Position numbers and translations under genes: made by a program
In this document: positions 55,459-62,871 of the stretch, one piece after another
How positions within the stretch are numbered: the first letter of the stretch is position 1
How the letters are laid out: each line of letters opens with the position of its first letter
From: Anaeromassilibacillus senegalensis
GTDB taxonomy: Bacteria > Bacillota > Clostridia > Oscillospirales > Acutalibacteraceae
Length of the DNA stretch: 64,000 nucleotides
Direction of reading: 5' to 3'
Assembly: GCF_001261775.1 (NCBI RefSeq)
Contig: NZ_LN868537.1
Coordinates: 186,001 to 250,000 of the forward strand
Notes under the pieces: generated by a model
Told to the model about the DNA's origin: nothing
What the model saw: the letters and a program-made list of their open reading frames with translations, nothing else
Databases searched by the model: none

Positions 55459-55809
55459 ATGAAAGCAAGATTACCACAGGGTTACGGCGGGGGAAATTCT
55501 GCAAATATCCAACAGCTTGCCCGTCAGGCACAGAAAATCCAGGAGGAGATGGACGCGGCCAGCGCGGAGCTGGATAAAAAGTTATATACGGCGACAGCCG
55601 GCGGCGACGCAGTAAAAGCGACCGTCAGCGGCAGCCTGGAAGTACAGTCCATTGAGATCAAACCGGAAGTTGTGGATCCGGAAGATGTAGAGATGCTTGC
55701 GGATTTGGTCCGTGGCGCGGTAAACGAAGCACTGCGTGCTGCTTCTGAGGAAAAGGCCGATAAGATGGAGAAAATCTCCGGCGGCTTTAATATGCCGGGA
55801 ATCCTGTAA
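55459..55809 (+). CDS. YbaB/EbfC family nucleoid-associated protein
   Basis: The 116-aa DNA-binding protein has the helix-strand-helix YbaB fold: [18 protein letters not shown] at the start and [19 protein letters not shown] in the central sheet. The position between dnaX and recR is conserved in many bacteria. It stops 1 nt before the recR start. AAAAGGGG lies upstream of the ATG. Confidence 0.95.
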   Translation: MKARLPQGYGGGNSANIQQLARQAQKIQEEMDAASAELDKKLYTATAGGDAVKATVSGSLEVQSIEIKPEVVDPEDVEMLADLVRGAVNEALRAASEEKADKMEKISGGFNMPGIL

Positions 55810-55810
55810 A

Positions 55811-56413
55811 ATGCCTTCTTATAATGTAGCCCCGTTGTCGCGTCTGATCGAACAATTCGAGCGGCTGCCCGGAATCGGTCATAAGAGCGCGCAGAGGCTG
55901 GCTTATTATGTGCTGGGCCTTTCCAAGGAGGGCGCAGCTAATTTTGCCAACGCGATCCTGGAAGCGCATGAAAAGATTCATTACTGTAAAGTGTGCTGCA
56001 ATCTGACGGATCAGGAGCTTTGTCCGGTCTGCCGGGATAAGGACCGTGATCCTTCCATTATTTGTGTGGTGGAGGACCCGCGTGATGTCATTGCACTGGA
56101 ACGGACGCATGAGTTCAATGCGACCTATCACGTGCTGCACGGCGCAATCTCCCCGCTGAATGGTGTTGGGCCGGAGCAGCTTTGCATCAAAGAGCTTCTG
56201 GCGCGCATCGGAAACAGCGAGGTACAGGAGGTCATTATGGCGACCAATCCCACTGTGGAGGGCGAAGCGACGGCAATGTATATTTCTCGTTTGCTGAAGC
56301 CGCTGGGCGTAAAAGTGACACGGCTTGCCTATGGGATTCCTGTGGGCGGCGACCTGGAGTATGCAGACGAAGTGACGCTTTCCCGTGCGATCGAGGGGCG
56401 CAGTGAAATTTAA
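55811..56413 (+). CDS. recR: Recombination protein RecR
   Basis: The 200-aa protein loads RecA with RecFO. It has the helix-hairpin-helix [16 protein letters not shown], a C4 zinc finger (CKVCCN... CPVC) and a Toprim domain starting [14 protein letters not shown]. Length is typical. It is coupled to ybaB and closed by a strong terminator. Confidence 0.97.
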   Translation: MPSYNVAPLSRLIEQFERLPGIGHKSAQRLAYYVLGLSKEGAANFANAILEAHEKIHYCKVCCNLTDQELCPVCRDKDRDPSIICVVEDPRDVIALERTHEFNATYHVLHGAISPLNGVGPEQLCIKELLARIGNSEVQEVIMATNPTVEGEATAMYISRLLKPLGVKVTRLAYGIPVGGDLEYADEVTLSRAIEGRSEI

Positions 56414-56424
56414 AATTACACAAA

Positions 56425-56460
56425 AACAGAGCCGCCTTTTTAGACGGCTCTGTTTTTTTA
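56425..56460 (+). terminator. Terminator of dnaX-ybaB-recR
   Basis: A stem ACAGAGCCG/CGGCTCTGT (56426-56434, 56445-56453) is followed by seven T residues. Confidence 0.93.
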
Positions 56461-56553
56461 TAAGATGAAATTTCAGGGAGCAAAAGGTGGCGGAAAATTT
56501 CACAAGCAATCCTGCGAAGAATGCGTCTTTGTGCGCCCTCTGCGATAAAATGA

Positions 56554-57066
56554 CTATTCTCTGTCAGGTATTGATCGTTTTTTGGAAAGCGGATAGAATT
56601 CTTTGAACAAAGCGAGATAATATGCGAGATTTTCGATTTTCGGATCGTGGAATTCAAATGTCGTGCCGTTGCATTTTTCGTATTTCACACCGTCTATTTC
56701 ATAGTCCTTCCGAAATTTACATGAATCTCCTTTGCAATGTTTGCATGTCCCGTAATCGCCGGTAAAGGCGTTTTGAATATGTGCAGGTGAAGCGCTTATA
56801 TAGGCGGCATGCTTTGTAACATGGTTAAAAAACAATCTGAGGACAATGGAATCGTCTTTTATATAAATGCGTGCTACAACATTTTTGGATTTCACATTTG
56901 CCTTTCTAAAAATAAGCATATATTTTCCCCAACAGTATCCGCTTCCAATCTCACCGCCATAGGTATAGCCCATTTCTTCAAGCGCTTTGGTGAATTCTAT
57001 GATAAAGATTTTATCTTTCTCCTGAATAAAATGAAACGGTTCTTCGGCTATATGTGTTTCTATCAT
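56554..57066 (-). CDS. Cysteine-cluster protein of unknown function
   Basis: The 170-aa cytoplasmic protein is not one I recognise. GGAGG lies 9 nt before the ATG, which supports expression. Residues 1-85 look alpha/beta (FTKALEEMGYTYGGEIG, KYMLIFRKA). A compact C-x2-C-x4-C cluster (CKHCKGDSC, near 112) followed by a further Cys (KYEKCNGTTFEF) could bind zinc or an iron centre. It stands alone between two terminator-bounded blocks. A regulatory or small-ligand-binding role is possible; nothing in the sequence decides. Confidence 0.7.
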   Translation of the reverse strand: MIETHIAEEPFHFIQEKDKIFIIEFTKALEEMGYTYGGEIGSGYCWGKYMLIFRKANVKSKNVVARIYIKDDSIVLRLFFNHVTKHAAYISASPAHIQNAFTGDYGTCKHCKGDSCKFRKDYEIDGVKYEKCNGTTFEFHDPKIENLAYYLALFKEFYPLSKKRSIPDRE

Positions 57067-57235
57067 GCTATTTGTCCTCCGGCTTTATTTTTTTAAACCT
57101 TGTGTTGACACGTTTGCATTTATCCTTTTCTGTACGGAGAATACAAACTGCCCGCAGTATTGTCAAATGTCTCATATCACAAAATGTCATCAGAAGCTGC
57201 GCAAAAGCTTCATTGACACTGAACCACTTTGCCTT

Positions 57236-58066
57236 TTATGTATGCGGTAATTGCAGGAACATTCCGGTAGAGAGATACTGTATTTGTTCACCCATTTGTT
57301 CTTTTAAAATCTGGTAGACTTCCAGTCCCGTGCAATGGCAGGTATAGTAAACGGTGGGCGTTTCCTTTAATGTTTTGGCGAGTTCTTTGATCATGGAAAG
57401 CTTAGCACACCTTCCCGTGCGGGGACTTGTCAAGTGAAATCCGCCGATCACATAATCCGGACAGCCGCCAAACAGGCGTTTGTATTCTCTCAGGATATTA
57501 AGAATTCCGCAATGTGCGCAGCCAGCCAAAAGGACGCGGCAATTTCCCTCCGTCAGGGCCAGATTCTGTTCGTGGATAAAGGGGTCTGGATGGTACGTGT
57601 TTTCGTTCCGTATATACAGGTTTTGGTTACTGTCTGGCCGGGAATGCGGCCCGTGAACGTGAGAAAACAGTTTCAGGTTTTCATCAATCCGCAGATGCTC
57701 GTGTACGGGAATCAAACGAAGGCGGCCTTTCAGAGAAGAATCCAGACCAATAAACGAATAGCCGGCAGGTGTTTTGGAATAATGTGCACCTAAAGCTTCT
57801 TCCTGAAGATAGACTGGCGCGGTGTGGTTCAGTTCCAGAAATGTGGCCAGCCCGCCTCCATGGTCGTAGTGTCCATGGGAGAGGACGGCCAGATCGATTG
57901 AGGAAAGGTCAATTCCCATTGCAGCGGCGTTTTTCGCAAACAGGGCGCTTGCACCGGTGTCAAACAGAATTTTGTGACGGCCTGTTTCAATATAGAGGCT
58001 CAGGCCGTGCTCCCCCTGTAAACCTGCAAGATGGGAAGTGTTTTCCACAAGCGTTTGCACATGCAT
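57236..58066 (-). CDS. MBL-fold metallohydrolase (MJ0296/dihydropterin-type)
   Basis: The 276-aa protein has the metallo-beta-lactamase motif LSHGHYDHGGG (His-x-His-x-Asp-His), GCAHCGI and a C-terminal CHCTG segment. These fit the branch that includes archaeal 7,8-dihydropterin-6-yl-methyl... phosphate synthase-like proteins, but the bacterial substrate is unknown. AAGGAG is 7 nt upstream of the ATG. It follows the ABC permease by 30 nt and may belong to the same transcript. Confidence 0.88.
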   Translation of the reverse strand: MHVQTLVENTSHLAGLQGEHGLSLYIETGRHKILFDTGASALFAKNAAAMGIDLSSIDLAVLSHGHYDHGGGLATFLELNHTAPVYLQEEALGAHYSKTPAGYSFIGLDSSLKGRLRLIPVHEHLRIDENLKLFSHVHGPHSRPDSNQNLYIRNENTYHPDPFIHEQNLALTEGNCRVLLAGCAHCGILNILREYKRLFGGCPDYVIGGFHLTSPRTGRCAKLSMIKELAKTLKETPTVYYTCHCTGLEVYQILKEQMGEQIQYLSTGMFLQLPHT

Positions 58067-58096
58067 GTTGCTTCTCCTTATCCATAAAAGTGGCGG

Positions 58097-58723
58097 TCAA
58101 AACTCTTTGTTTATATAGATGCGCTGGGAGATCATGCACGACGGGATCAGCAGCAGGGATGCCAGAACCGGGGAAAATGCCATTAAGCTGACGACAGTTT
58201 CCTGTCCGACGGAAATTTGGAAACCCATGTTTTGTGCAAGAATCCCCAGGCCGATTGGGATAAAAACAAGCAGAATCAAAAATAGCCTTGCTTTTTCCGC
58301 TCCAAACCGGTAAATCAAAGGAATCATGACTGCGTTTAGCAACAGGGAGGACCCCATTGCAACAAGGATGCACAGGGTGATTTCAAATGTCCAAGGCTGT
58401 TTTTGAATCAGCAGAACCACCAAGCTGATCAAGCAGGAGGTAAGAGCGCCCAACAGCGAAAAGAGGAATGCGGTGATATATTTGGCGTTTACGATTCGCT
58501 TTCTGGAAACGGGTGTGGAAACAGCAAAGGGATCCCAGCGCGCCATATCATCGTAAGAAAAAGTGCTGATAATTAAAATCGAAAAAAAGAACGGAATCAT
58601 GGAAGCAGTGGCGGAAACACCGGCGGTGATGCTGAAAAATAGTGCCGCAACCATCAGAAATGCGAAATAAGGACCCATGCCCTTCTTTAAGAGAAGGAAT
58701 TCCTTTAAAATGAAGCCTTTCAT
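58097..58723 (-). CDS. ABC-2 type permease
   Basis: The 208-aa protein has about six membrane segments and the cytoplasmic loop WDPFAVSTPVSRKRIVNAKY typical of ABC-2 permeases working with YtrB/BcrA-like ATPases. It overlaps the ATPase gene by 4 nt (ATGA). Confidence 0.88.
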   Translation of the reverse strand: MKGFILKEFLLLKKGMGPYFAFLMVAALFFSITAGVSATASMIPFFFSILIISTFSYDDMARWDPFAVSTPVSRKRIVNAKYITAFLFSLLGALTSCLISLVVLLIQKQPWTFEITLCILVAMGSSLLLNAVMIPLIYRFGAEKARLFLILLVFIPIGLGILAQNMGFQISVGQETVVSLMAFSPVLASLLLIPSCMISQRIYINKEF

Positions 58724-59592
58724 TTGTTTTCTCCCTTCACATAAAATACCATAATGTCCTCCAAGCTGGGGTTGTTGATCACATAATTCGGATAACGGCG
58801 GCGCGCTGCCTTTTTATCTTTGACCAGCGCTTCGCATCCAAAACTGCCTTTACGGATTTTGACAATCAATGCCGGATCGATTGTATCCAGCTCCTGGCTG
58901 CCGCATTTTAAAATACCATACTGCCCCATAATATCGTCCTTGACGCCGCTGAATACAACCTTGCCCTCGTGCAGAAATGTGATGTAGTCGGCGATCTTTT
59001 CCAGGTCGCTGGTAATATGGGAGGACATCAGGATGGTGTGGCTTTCGTCCTGGATGAAGTCAAAAAAGATGGAAAGGATTTCATCGCGGACGACCGGGTC
59101 CAGACCACTGGTAGCCTCATCCAGGATCAACAGTTTGGGATGATGGGAAAGGGCTACGGCGATGGAAAGCTTCATCTTCATACCGCGGGAAAAATCTTTG
59201 CATTTTTTGTCCTTGGGGAGCTGGAAGGCGTGCAAGTAGCGCTGAAATGCGGCGTCATCCCAATTGCTGTAAATTCCCCGCATGATTTTGGTTATATCCA
59301 TAGCGGAAAAGCTATCGTGAAAATGGTTTTCGTCGAATACAACGCCGATTTGTTCTTTGATTAAATCGGCGTTTTTCTCTGGATCAAGTCCCAGAAGCCG
59401 CATACTGCCTTCCTCCTTTTTTATGAGATTCAGGAGCAGTTTCAGCGTCGTGGTTTTACCCGCGCCGTTTTCACCGATCAGTCCCATTACGCTTCCAGTG
59501 GGGACCTGCAGGTTCAGGTGGTCCAGCGTAAAGCCGCTGCTGTACCGCTTTGTCAGATTTTTTGTATCAATGCAGTATGTTTCGTTAGGCAT
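58720..59592 (-). CDS. ABC transporter ATP-binding protein
   Basis: The 290-aa ATPase has Walker A GENGAGKTT, signature FSRGMKMKLS and Walker B LLILDEATSGLDP. The C-terminal extension of about 80 residues is common in BcrA/YtrB types. The start at 59592 has GGAGATGA 5-6 nt upstream and lies 1 nt after the GntR stop. The substrate is unknown; the arrangement resembles the Bacillus ytr locus, which responds to cell-envelope antibiotics. Confidence 0.93.
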   Translation of the reverse strand: MPNETYCIDTKNLTKRYSSGFTLDHLNLQVPTGSVMGLIGENGAGKTTTLKLLLNLIKKEEGSMRLLGLDPEKNADLIKEQIGVVFDENHFHDSFSAMDITKIMRGIYSNWDDAAFQRYLHAFQLPKDKKCKDFSRGMKMKLSIAVALSHHPKLLILDEATSGLDPVVRDEILSIFFDFIQDESHTILMSSHITSDLEKIADYITFLHEGKVVFSGVKDDIMGQYGILKCGSQELDTIDPALIVKIRKGSFGCEALVKDKKAARRRYPNYVINNPSLEDIMVFYVKGENK

Positions 59593-59593
59593 A

Positions 59594-59974
59594 TCAATCA
59601 TCTCCATATAGTATTGAAAGTGTTTCCTGTAATTCTTCCAAGGGGATTCCATAGACTTTGGCGGTTTCCACCGCCTTGGACAGCGATTCTTCCACAGCGC
59701 GCAGCTGTTGTTCTTTGAATAGTTCCGCGTTTTTAGCGGCAACAAAGCTTCCCTTGCCAACGATGGAAGTGATAAACCCTTCGTGCTCTAATTCCTCATA
59801 AGCGCGTTTGGTGGTAATGACGCTGATGCGCAATTCCTTGGCCAAAAACCGCATGGAGGGGAGAGCCTCTCCATCCTGTAGTGTTCCATTTAAAATCATG
59901 TTTTTGATTTGTGTGACGATCTGTTCATAGATTGGGATTCCGTCGGTATTACTAATGAATAATTCCAACTGCAT
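59594..59974 (-). CDS. GntR family regulator, YtrA type
   Basis: The 126-aa protein has an N-terminal GntR winged helix (IYEQIVTQIKNMILNGTL... LPSMRFLAKELRIS) and only a short helical C-terminal dimer region, as in YtrA. It probably represses its own operon through the inverted repeat just upstream. The ATG at 59974 has GGAGG only 1-2 nt away; a TTG two codons later (59968) has better spacing and may be the real start. Confidence 0.93.
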   Translation of the reverse strand: MQLELFISNTDGIPIYEQIVTQIKNMILNGTLQDGEALPSMRFLAKELRISVITTKRAYEELEHEGFITSIVGKGSFVAAKNAELFKEQQLRAVEESLSKAVETAKVYGIPLEELQETLSILYGDD

Positions 59975-59994
59975 TCCTCCCCCTCAATCTGTTA

Positions 59995-60021
59995 TATTGT
60001 ATATGTAATGTATATACAATA
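59995..60021 (-). promoter_or_regulatory. Operator-like inverted repeat upstream of the GntR gene
   Basis: TATTGTATAT (59995-60004) and ATATACAATA (60012-60021) form a perfect 10-bp inverted repeat with a 7-nt spacer. TTGACA for the minus strand lies at 60039-60044, so the repeat covers the -10 region. It fits autoregulation by the YtrA-type repressor. Confidence 0.8.
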
Positions 60022-60094
60022 TAATATTTATTTACATTTGTCAATAGGAAAATGTTAGAAGAAGAATCTTTTCAGACAGGAATCGATAAAATAC

Positions 60095-60123
60095 TTTCCA
60101 AACGGATGGTTTTGGGTTATAAT
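60095..60123 (+). promoter_or_regulatory. pyrE promoter
   Basis: TTTCCA (60095-60100) and TATAAT (60118-60123) are 17 nt apart, 42 nt before the pyrE start. Confidence 0.65.
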
Positions 60124-60164
60124 TTTAGCAATATTTCTATCGAAGATGAGAAGGAGAATGCAAT

Positions 60165-60746
60165 ATGATCACACAGGAAAGAGTTATGGAAATCCTCAAG
60201 GAAGCGGGCGTTTTGCTGGAGGGGCATTTTCGCCTGACTTCCGGCCGGCACAGCAATAAGTATCTGCAGTGTGCAAAAATTTTCCGCAATACGAAGTACA
60301 GTGAAGAGCTTTGCGCCGCGTTGGCGGAACAGTATCAGAACGATGGTGTGCAGGTTGTCATCGGTCCGGCGATGGGCGCGGTTCAGATGGCGTATGAGGT
60401 AAGCCGTCCTCTCAAATGTGAAAATTTCTTTGCCGAGCGGGATGAAGAGGGTAAGATGACCCTGCGCCGCGGCTTTGTGGTGACACCCGGCATGAAGGTG
60501 CTGATTGTAGAGGACGTTGTGACAACCGGCGGTTCTGTTCGTGAAGTCATTGATCTGGTAAAGGCTGCTGGCGGCGACGTTGTCGGCGTTGGATCGATCG
60601 TAGACCGCACCGGCGGTAAAATCGATTTTGGCGTGCCGTTTAAATCCGTCATCTCCGTGGATGTGGAATCCTGGGAAGCAGACGAGTGCCCGCTTTGTAA
60701 AGCCGGCATGGGTGAGCCGGTAAAGCCGGGCAGCCGCAAGGTCTAA
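60165..60746 (+). CDS. pyrE: Orotate phosphoribosyltransferase
   Basis: The 193-aa enzyme makes orotidine 5'-phosphate from orotate and PRPP. TSGRHSNKYLQ is the N-terminal motif and VLIVEDVVTTGGSVRE the PRPP-binding loop. It stands apart from other pyrimidine genes. The C-terminal CPLCKAG cysteine pair is a feature of this clostridial type. It is followed 37 nt later by radC. Confidence 0.97.
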   Translation: MITQERVMEILKEAGVLLEGHFRLTSGRHSNKYLQCAKIFRNTKYSEELCAALAEQYQNDGVQVVIGPAMGAVQMAYEVSRPLKCENFFAERDEEGKMTLRRGFVVTPGMKVLIVEDVVTTGGSVREVIDLVKAAGGDVVGVGSIVDRTGGKIDFGVPFKSVISVDVESWEADECPLCKAGMGEPVKPGSRKV

Positions 60747-60783
60747 ACCGGGACGGCAGCTGCTGGCAAAAGGAGGCGGGGCA

Positions 60784-61599
60784 GTGGTGAAAAAGTCCGC
60801 CGGTAAATCGAATGAAATGCCAAAAGATCTATATGAAGCAAAGCGGCGGAAGAAGGAAGCCGATGAACTCCACAAGATGCATCGAGAACGCATGCGTAAA
60901 AAGTGTCTAAAATATGGTCTTGATGCATTTGAACCGCATGAAAAAGTAGAGTACTTACTCTATGCAGTCCAGGCGCGCCACAATACAAACCCGTTGGCGC
61001 ATGAACTAATCCAGCGGTTTGGGTCCTTTTCCGGTGTGCTGGATGCACCATATGAAGAACTGGTAAAAGTAAAAGGCATTGGGAAAGTCACGGCAGCTTA
61101 TATCAAAATGATTCCGGAGATAGCGCGTTGCTACGAAAAAGATCGGCAGTCCGGCCGTAAACGGCTGTGCGATTACCAAGAGATGGGAGAGTATCTGTCG
61201 AAACAGTTCATTGGTTTATCCCATGAGGTGGTGGTTTTGCTTCTGCTGGACAGTGCCAACCGGATTCTTTTTTGTGATGTCATCAATGAGGGAAACGCGA
61301 CGACCTCCAACATCTATGTGCAAAAGGTGGTTTCCCTCGCAACGAGAAATAAAGCGGTCTATGCGGTGCTTTCCCACAACCATCCGAGCGGTGTTGCCCT
61401 TCCCAGCCGGCAGGATTTAAGCGTAACATCCCGCGTTTTTGAAGCGCTCCGCACCGTGGATATTTTGCTGATCGATCATATCATTGTGGCAGGGGACGAT
61501 TTTACATCGATTCGGGAGAGTGAATTGCTGCCGGAAGTATTTTCCGATTCCAGTTTGCCGATGCGGGAAATGCGGGCAGCAGACGACTTTGATGATTAA
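60784..61599 (+). CDS. radC: RadC-like JAB/MPN domain protein
   Basis: The 271-aa protein has a basic N-terminus, a helix-hairpin-helix region (VKVKGIGKVTAAYIKM, about 96-111) and a JAMM metal-binding motif (HNHPSGVALPSRQDL). The original DNA-repair role of RadC is disputed; the metal-protease-like fold suggests a hydrolase with unknown substrate. It starts with GTG (two in tandem) behind AAGGAGG. Confidence 0.92.
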   Translation: MVKKSAGKSNEMPKDLYEAKRRKKEADELHKMHRERMRKKCLKYGLDAFEPHEKVEYLLYAVQARHNTNPLAHELIQRFGSFSGVLDAPYEELVKVKGIGKVTAAYIKMIPEIARCYEKDRQSGRKRLCDYQEMGEYLSKQFIGLSHEVVVLLLLDSANRILFCDVINEGNATTSNIYVQKVVSLATRNKAVYAVLSHNHPSGVALPSRQDLSVTSRVFEALRTVDILLIDHIIVAGDDFTSIRESELLPEVFSDSSLPMREMRAADDFDD

Positions 61600-61612
61600 G
61601 ATTTAAAACAAA

Positions 61613-61664
61613 AAACAGGCTTCGGTAATTCCGTGTGGATGTACCGGAGCCTGTTTCTTTTACG
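61613..61664 (+). terminator. Terminator of pyrE-radC
   Basis: A 15-bp stem (61613-61627 with 61642-61656 after minor G-T pairing) has a 14-nt loop and is followed by TTCTTTT-like sequence. Confidence 0.85.
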
Positions 61665-61933
61665 GTTTTCCTATTAAAAGTAAAGAATAGTTGCATAAGC
61701 AGGTTTAATTTAATCCGGCCGCTGTTTTAAGTGAACAAAAAATACTGAGTTACTAAGAATTTATAATATACAGTATTTTAACTGATGATATAAGTGCTGA
61801 TTTGCAGATATTTATAGTGAGAGAACAGATCGATTTCGTTTGTTTTTCATGTACCGTGGCTTTCCTCTCAACAAAAGATGGCGGTCGTTCGTCGAATATT
61901 TCTAGAGGGATCAAAGGAATGGTCTGTAGTCTA
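61665..61933. other. Gene-free AT-rich interval
   Basis: No supported gene is present. The only structure I see is a 9-bp inverted repeat AAAATACTG/CAGTATTTT (61739-61747, 61771-61779) with a 23-nt loop. Confidence 0.5.
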
Positions 61934-61962
61934 TTGACCGAATGAAAAATTTGTATTACAAT
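61934..61962 (+). promoter_or_regulatory. Promoter of the second Crp/Fnr gene
   Basis: TTGACC (61934-61939) and TACAAT (61957-61962) are 17 nt apart, about 40 nt before the start codon. Confidence 0.75.
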
Positions 61963-62003
61963 AAATCAAACAAATATGTTGCTTTTACAACGGGGGTTCA
62001 ATA

Positions 62004-62681
62004 ATGAAAACGTATTTACCCATTATATTGCATTCGCAGCTGTTCAGCGGCGTTGTGCAAAGCGAAGCGGAACGAATGCTGCAATGCCTGGCTGCGCGCA
62101 CGGAAGAATATGAACGGAACCAGCCGCTTCTCCGTTTAGGCGAAGCGGTGGATGCGGTGGGAATGGTTCTTACGGGGAGCGTACACGTGGTACAGGAAGA
62201 TTTCTGGGGCAACCGCAACATATTGATGAAGGTTCTGCCTGGGGAACTCTTTGCGGAGACATATGCCTGTGTTCCAGGTGCGGTCTCCAATGTGCGTGTT
62301 TTTGCGGCAGAGCCGGCGACCGTTTTATATTTGGATGTACATCGCGTGCTGCATGTTTGCGCATCAACATGTGAATTTCATGCGCGGCTGGTGCGTAATT
62401 TATTGTCTGTCCTCGCGGCCAAGAATCTGGCGATGAACGAAAAAATGATGCATATGTCAAAACGGACCACGCGGGACAAGCTATTATCCTATTTGTCTGC
62501 GGAGTCTCTGCGCAGGGGCAGCGCCTCGTTTGAAATTCCCTATAACCGGCAGCAGCTTGCCGATTATCTATCAGTGGACCGCAGTGCAATGTCCAATGAA
62601 TTGGGCAAACTGCGTGACGAAGGCGTTTTGCAGTTCGATCGAAATCGGTTCCGGTTGCTTCAGGAAATCGATCGAATCTAG
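62004..62681 (+). CDS. Crp/Fnr family transcriptional regulator
   Basis: The 225-aa protein has an N-terminal cyclic-nucleotide-binding-like domain (LRLGEAVDAVGMVLTGSVHV) and a C-terminal winged helix (YNRQQLADYLSVDRSAMSNEL). The RELG segment typical of cAMP binding is replaced by GELFAETYAC, so cAMP is an unlikely ligand. The ribosome-binding site (GGGGGTT) is weak. It shares little with the first Crp/Fnr protein of the window outside the fold. Confidence 0.92.
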   Translation: MKTYLPIILHSQLFSGVVQSEAERMLQCLAARTEEYERNQPLLRLGEAVDAVGMVLTGSVHVVQEDFWGNRNILMKVLPGELFAETYACVPGAVSNVRVFAAEPATVLYLDVHRVLHVCASTCEFHARLVRNLLSVLAAKNLAMNEKMMHMSKRTTRDKLLSYLSAESLRRGSASFEIPYNRQQLADYLSVDRSAMSNELGKLRDEGVLQFDRNRFRLLQEIDRI

Positions 62682-62750
62682 CAAAATACTCTGTTGTGTG
62701 GGCGAACGTTTCACGGTTTTGTAGAAATGTCCGGATATAGAACAGAAGCA

Positions 62751-62779
62751 TTGACAAACAATTTATAAAGAAGTAAAAT
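62751..62779 (+). promoter_or_regulatory. uvrB promoter
   Basis: TTGACA (62751-62756) and TAAAAT (62774-62779) are 17 nt apart. Confidence 0.85.
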
Positions 62780-62789
62780 AGTTGAAGAA

Positions 62790-62801
62790 AAACATTTGTT
62801 C
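62790..62801 (+). promoter_or_regulatory. Candidate LexA (SOS) box
   Basis: AAACATTTGTTC differs by one base from the GAAC-N4-GTTC core of the Gram-positive LexA/DinR site. It lies about 11 nt after the uvrB -10 box, where bound LexA would block transcription. Confidence 0.65.
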
Positions 62802-62871
62802 TTGATTGCAAAAGGCATATATGGACAACGATACCATTTGTGTCTGGAATAAAAAATGGGGAAAATACTAT

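Noticed and set aside
57067-57235. Possible small gene between the Cys-cluster gene and the MBL gene
   Set aside because: Frames on the plus strand have no ribosome-binding site and run into the antisense of the MBL gene; I see nothing supportable in this stretch.
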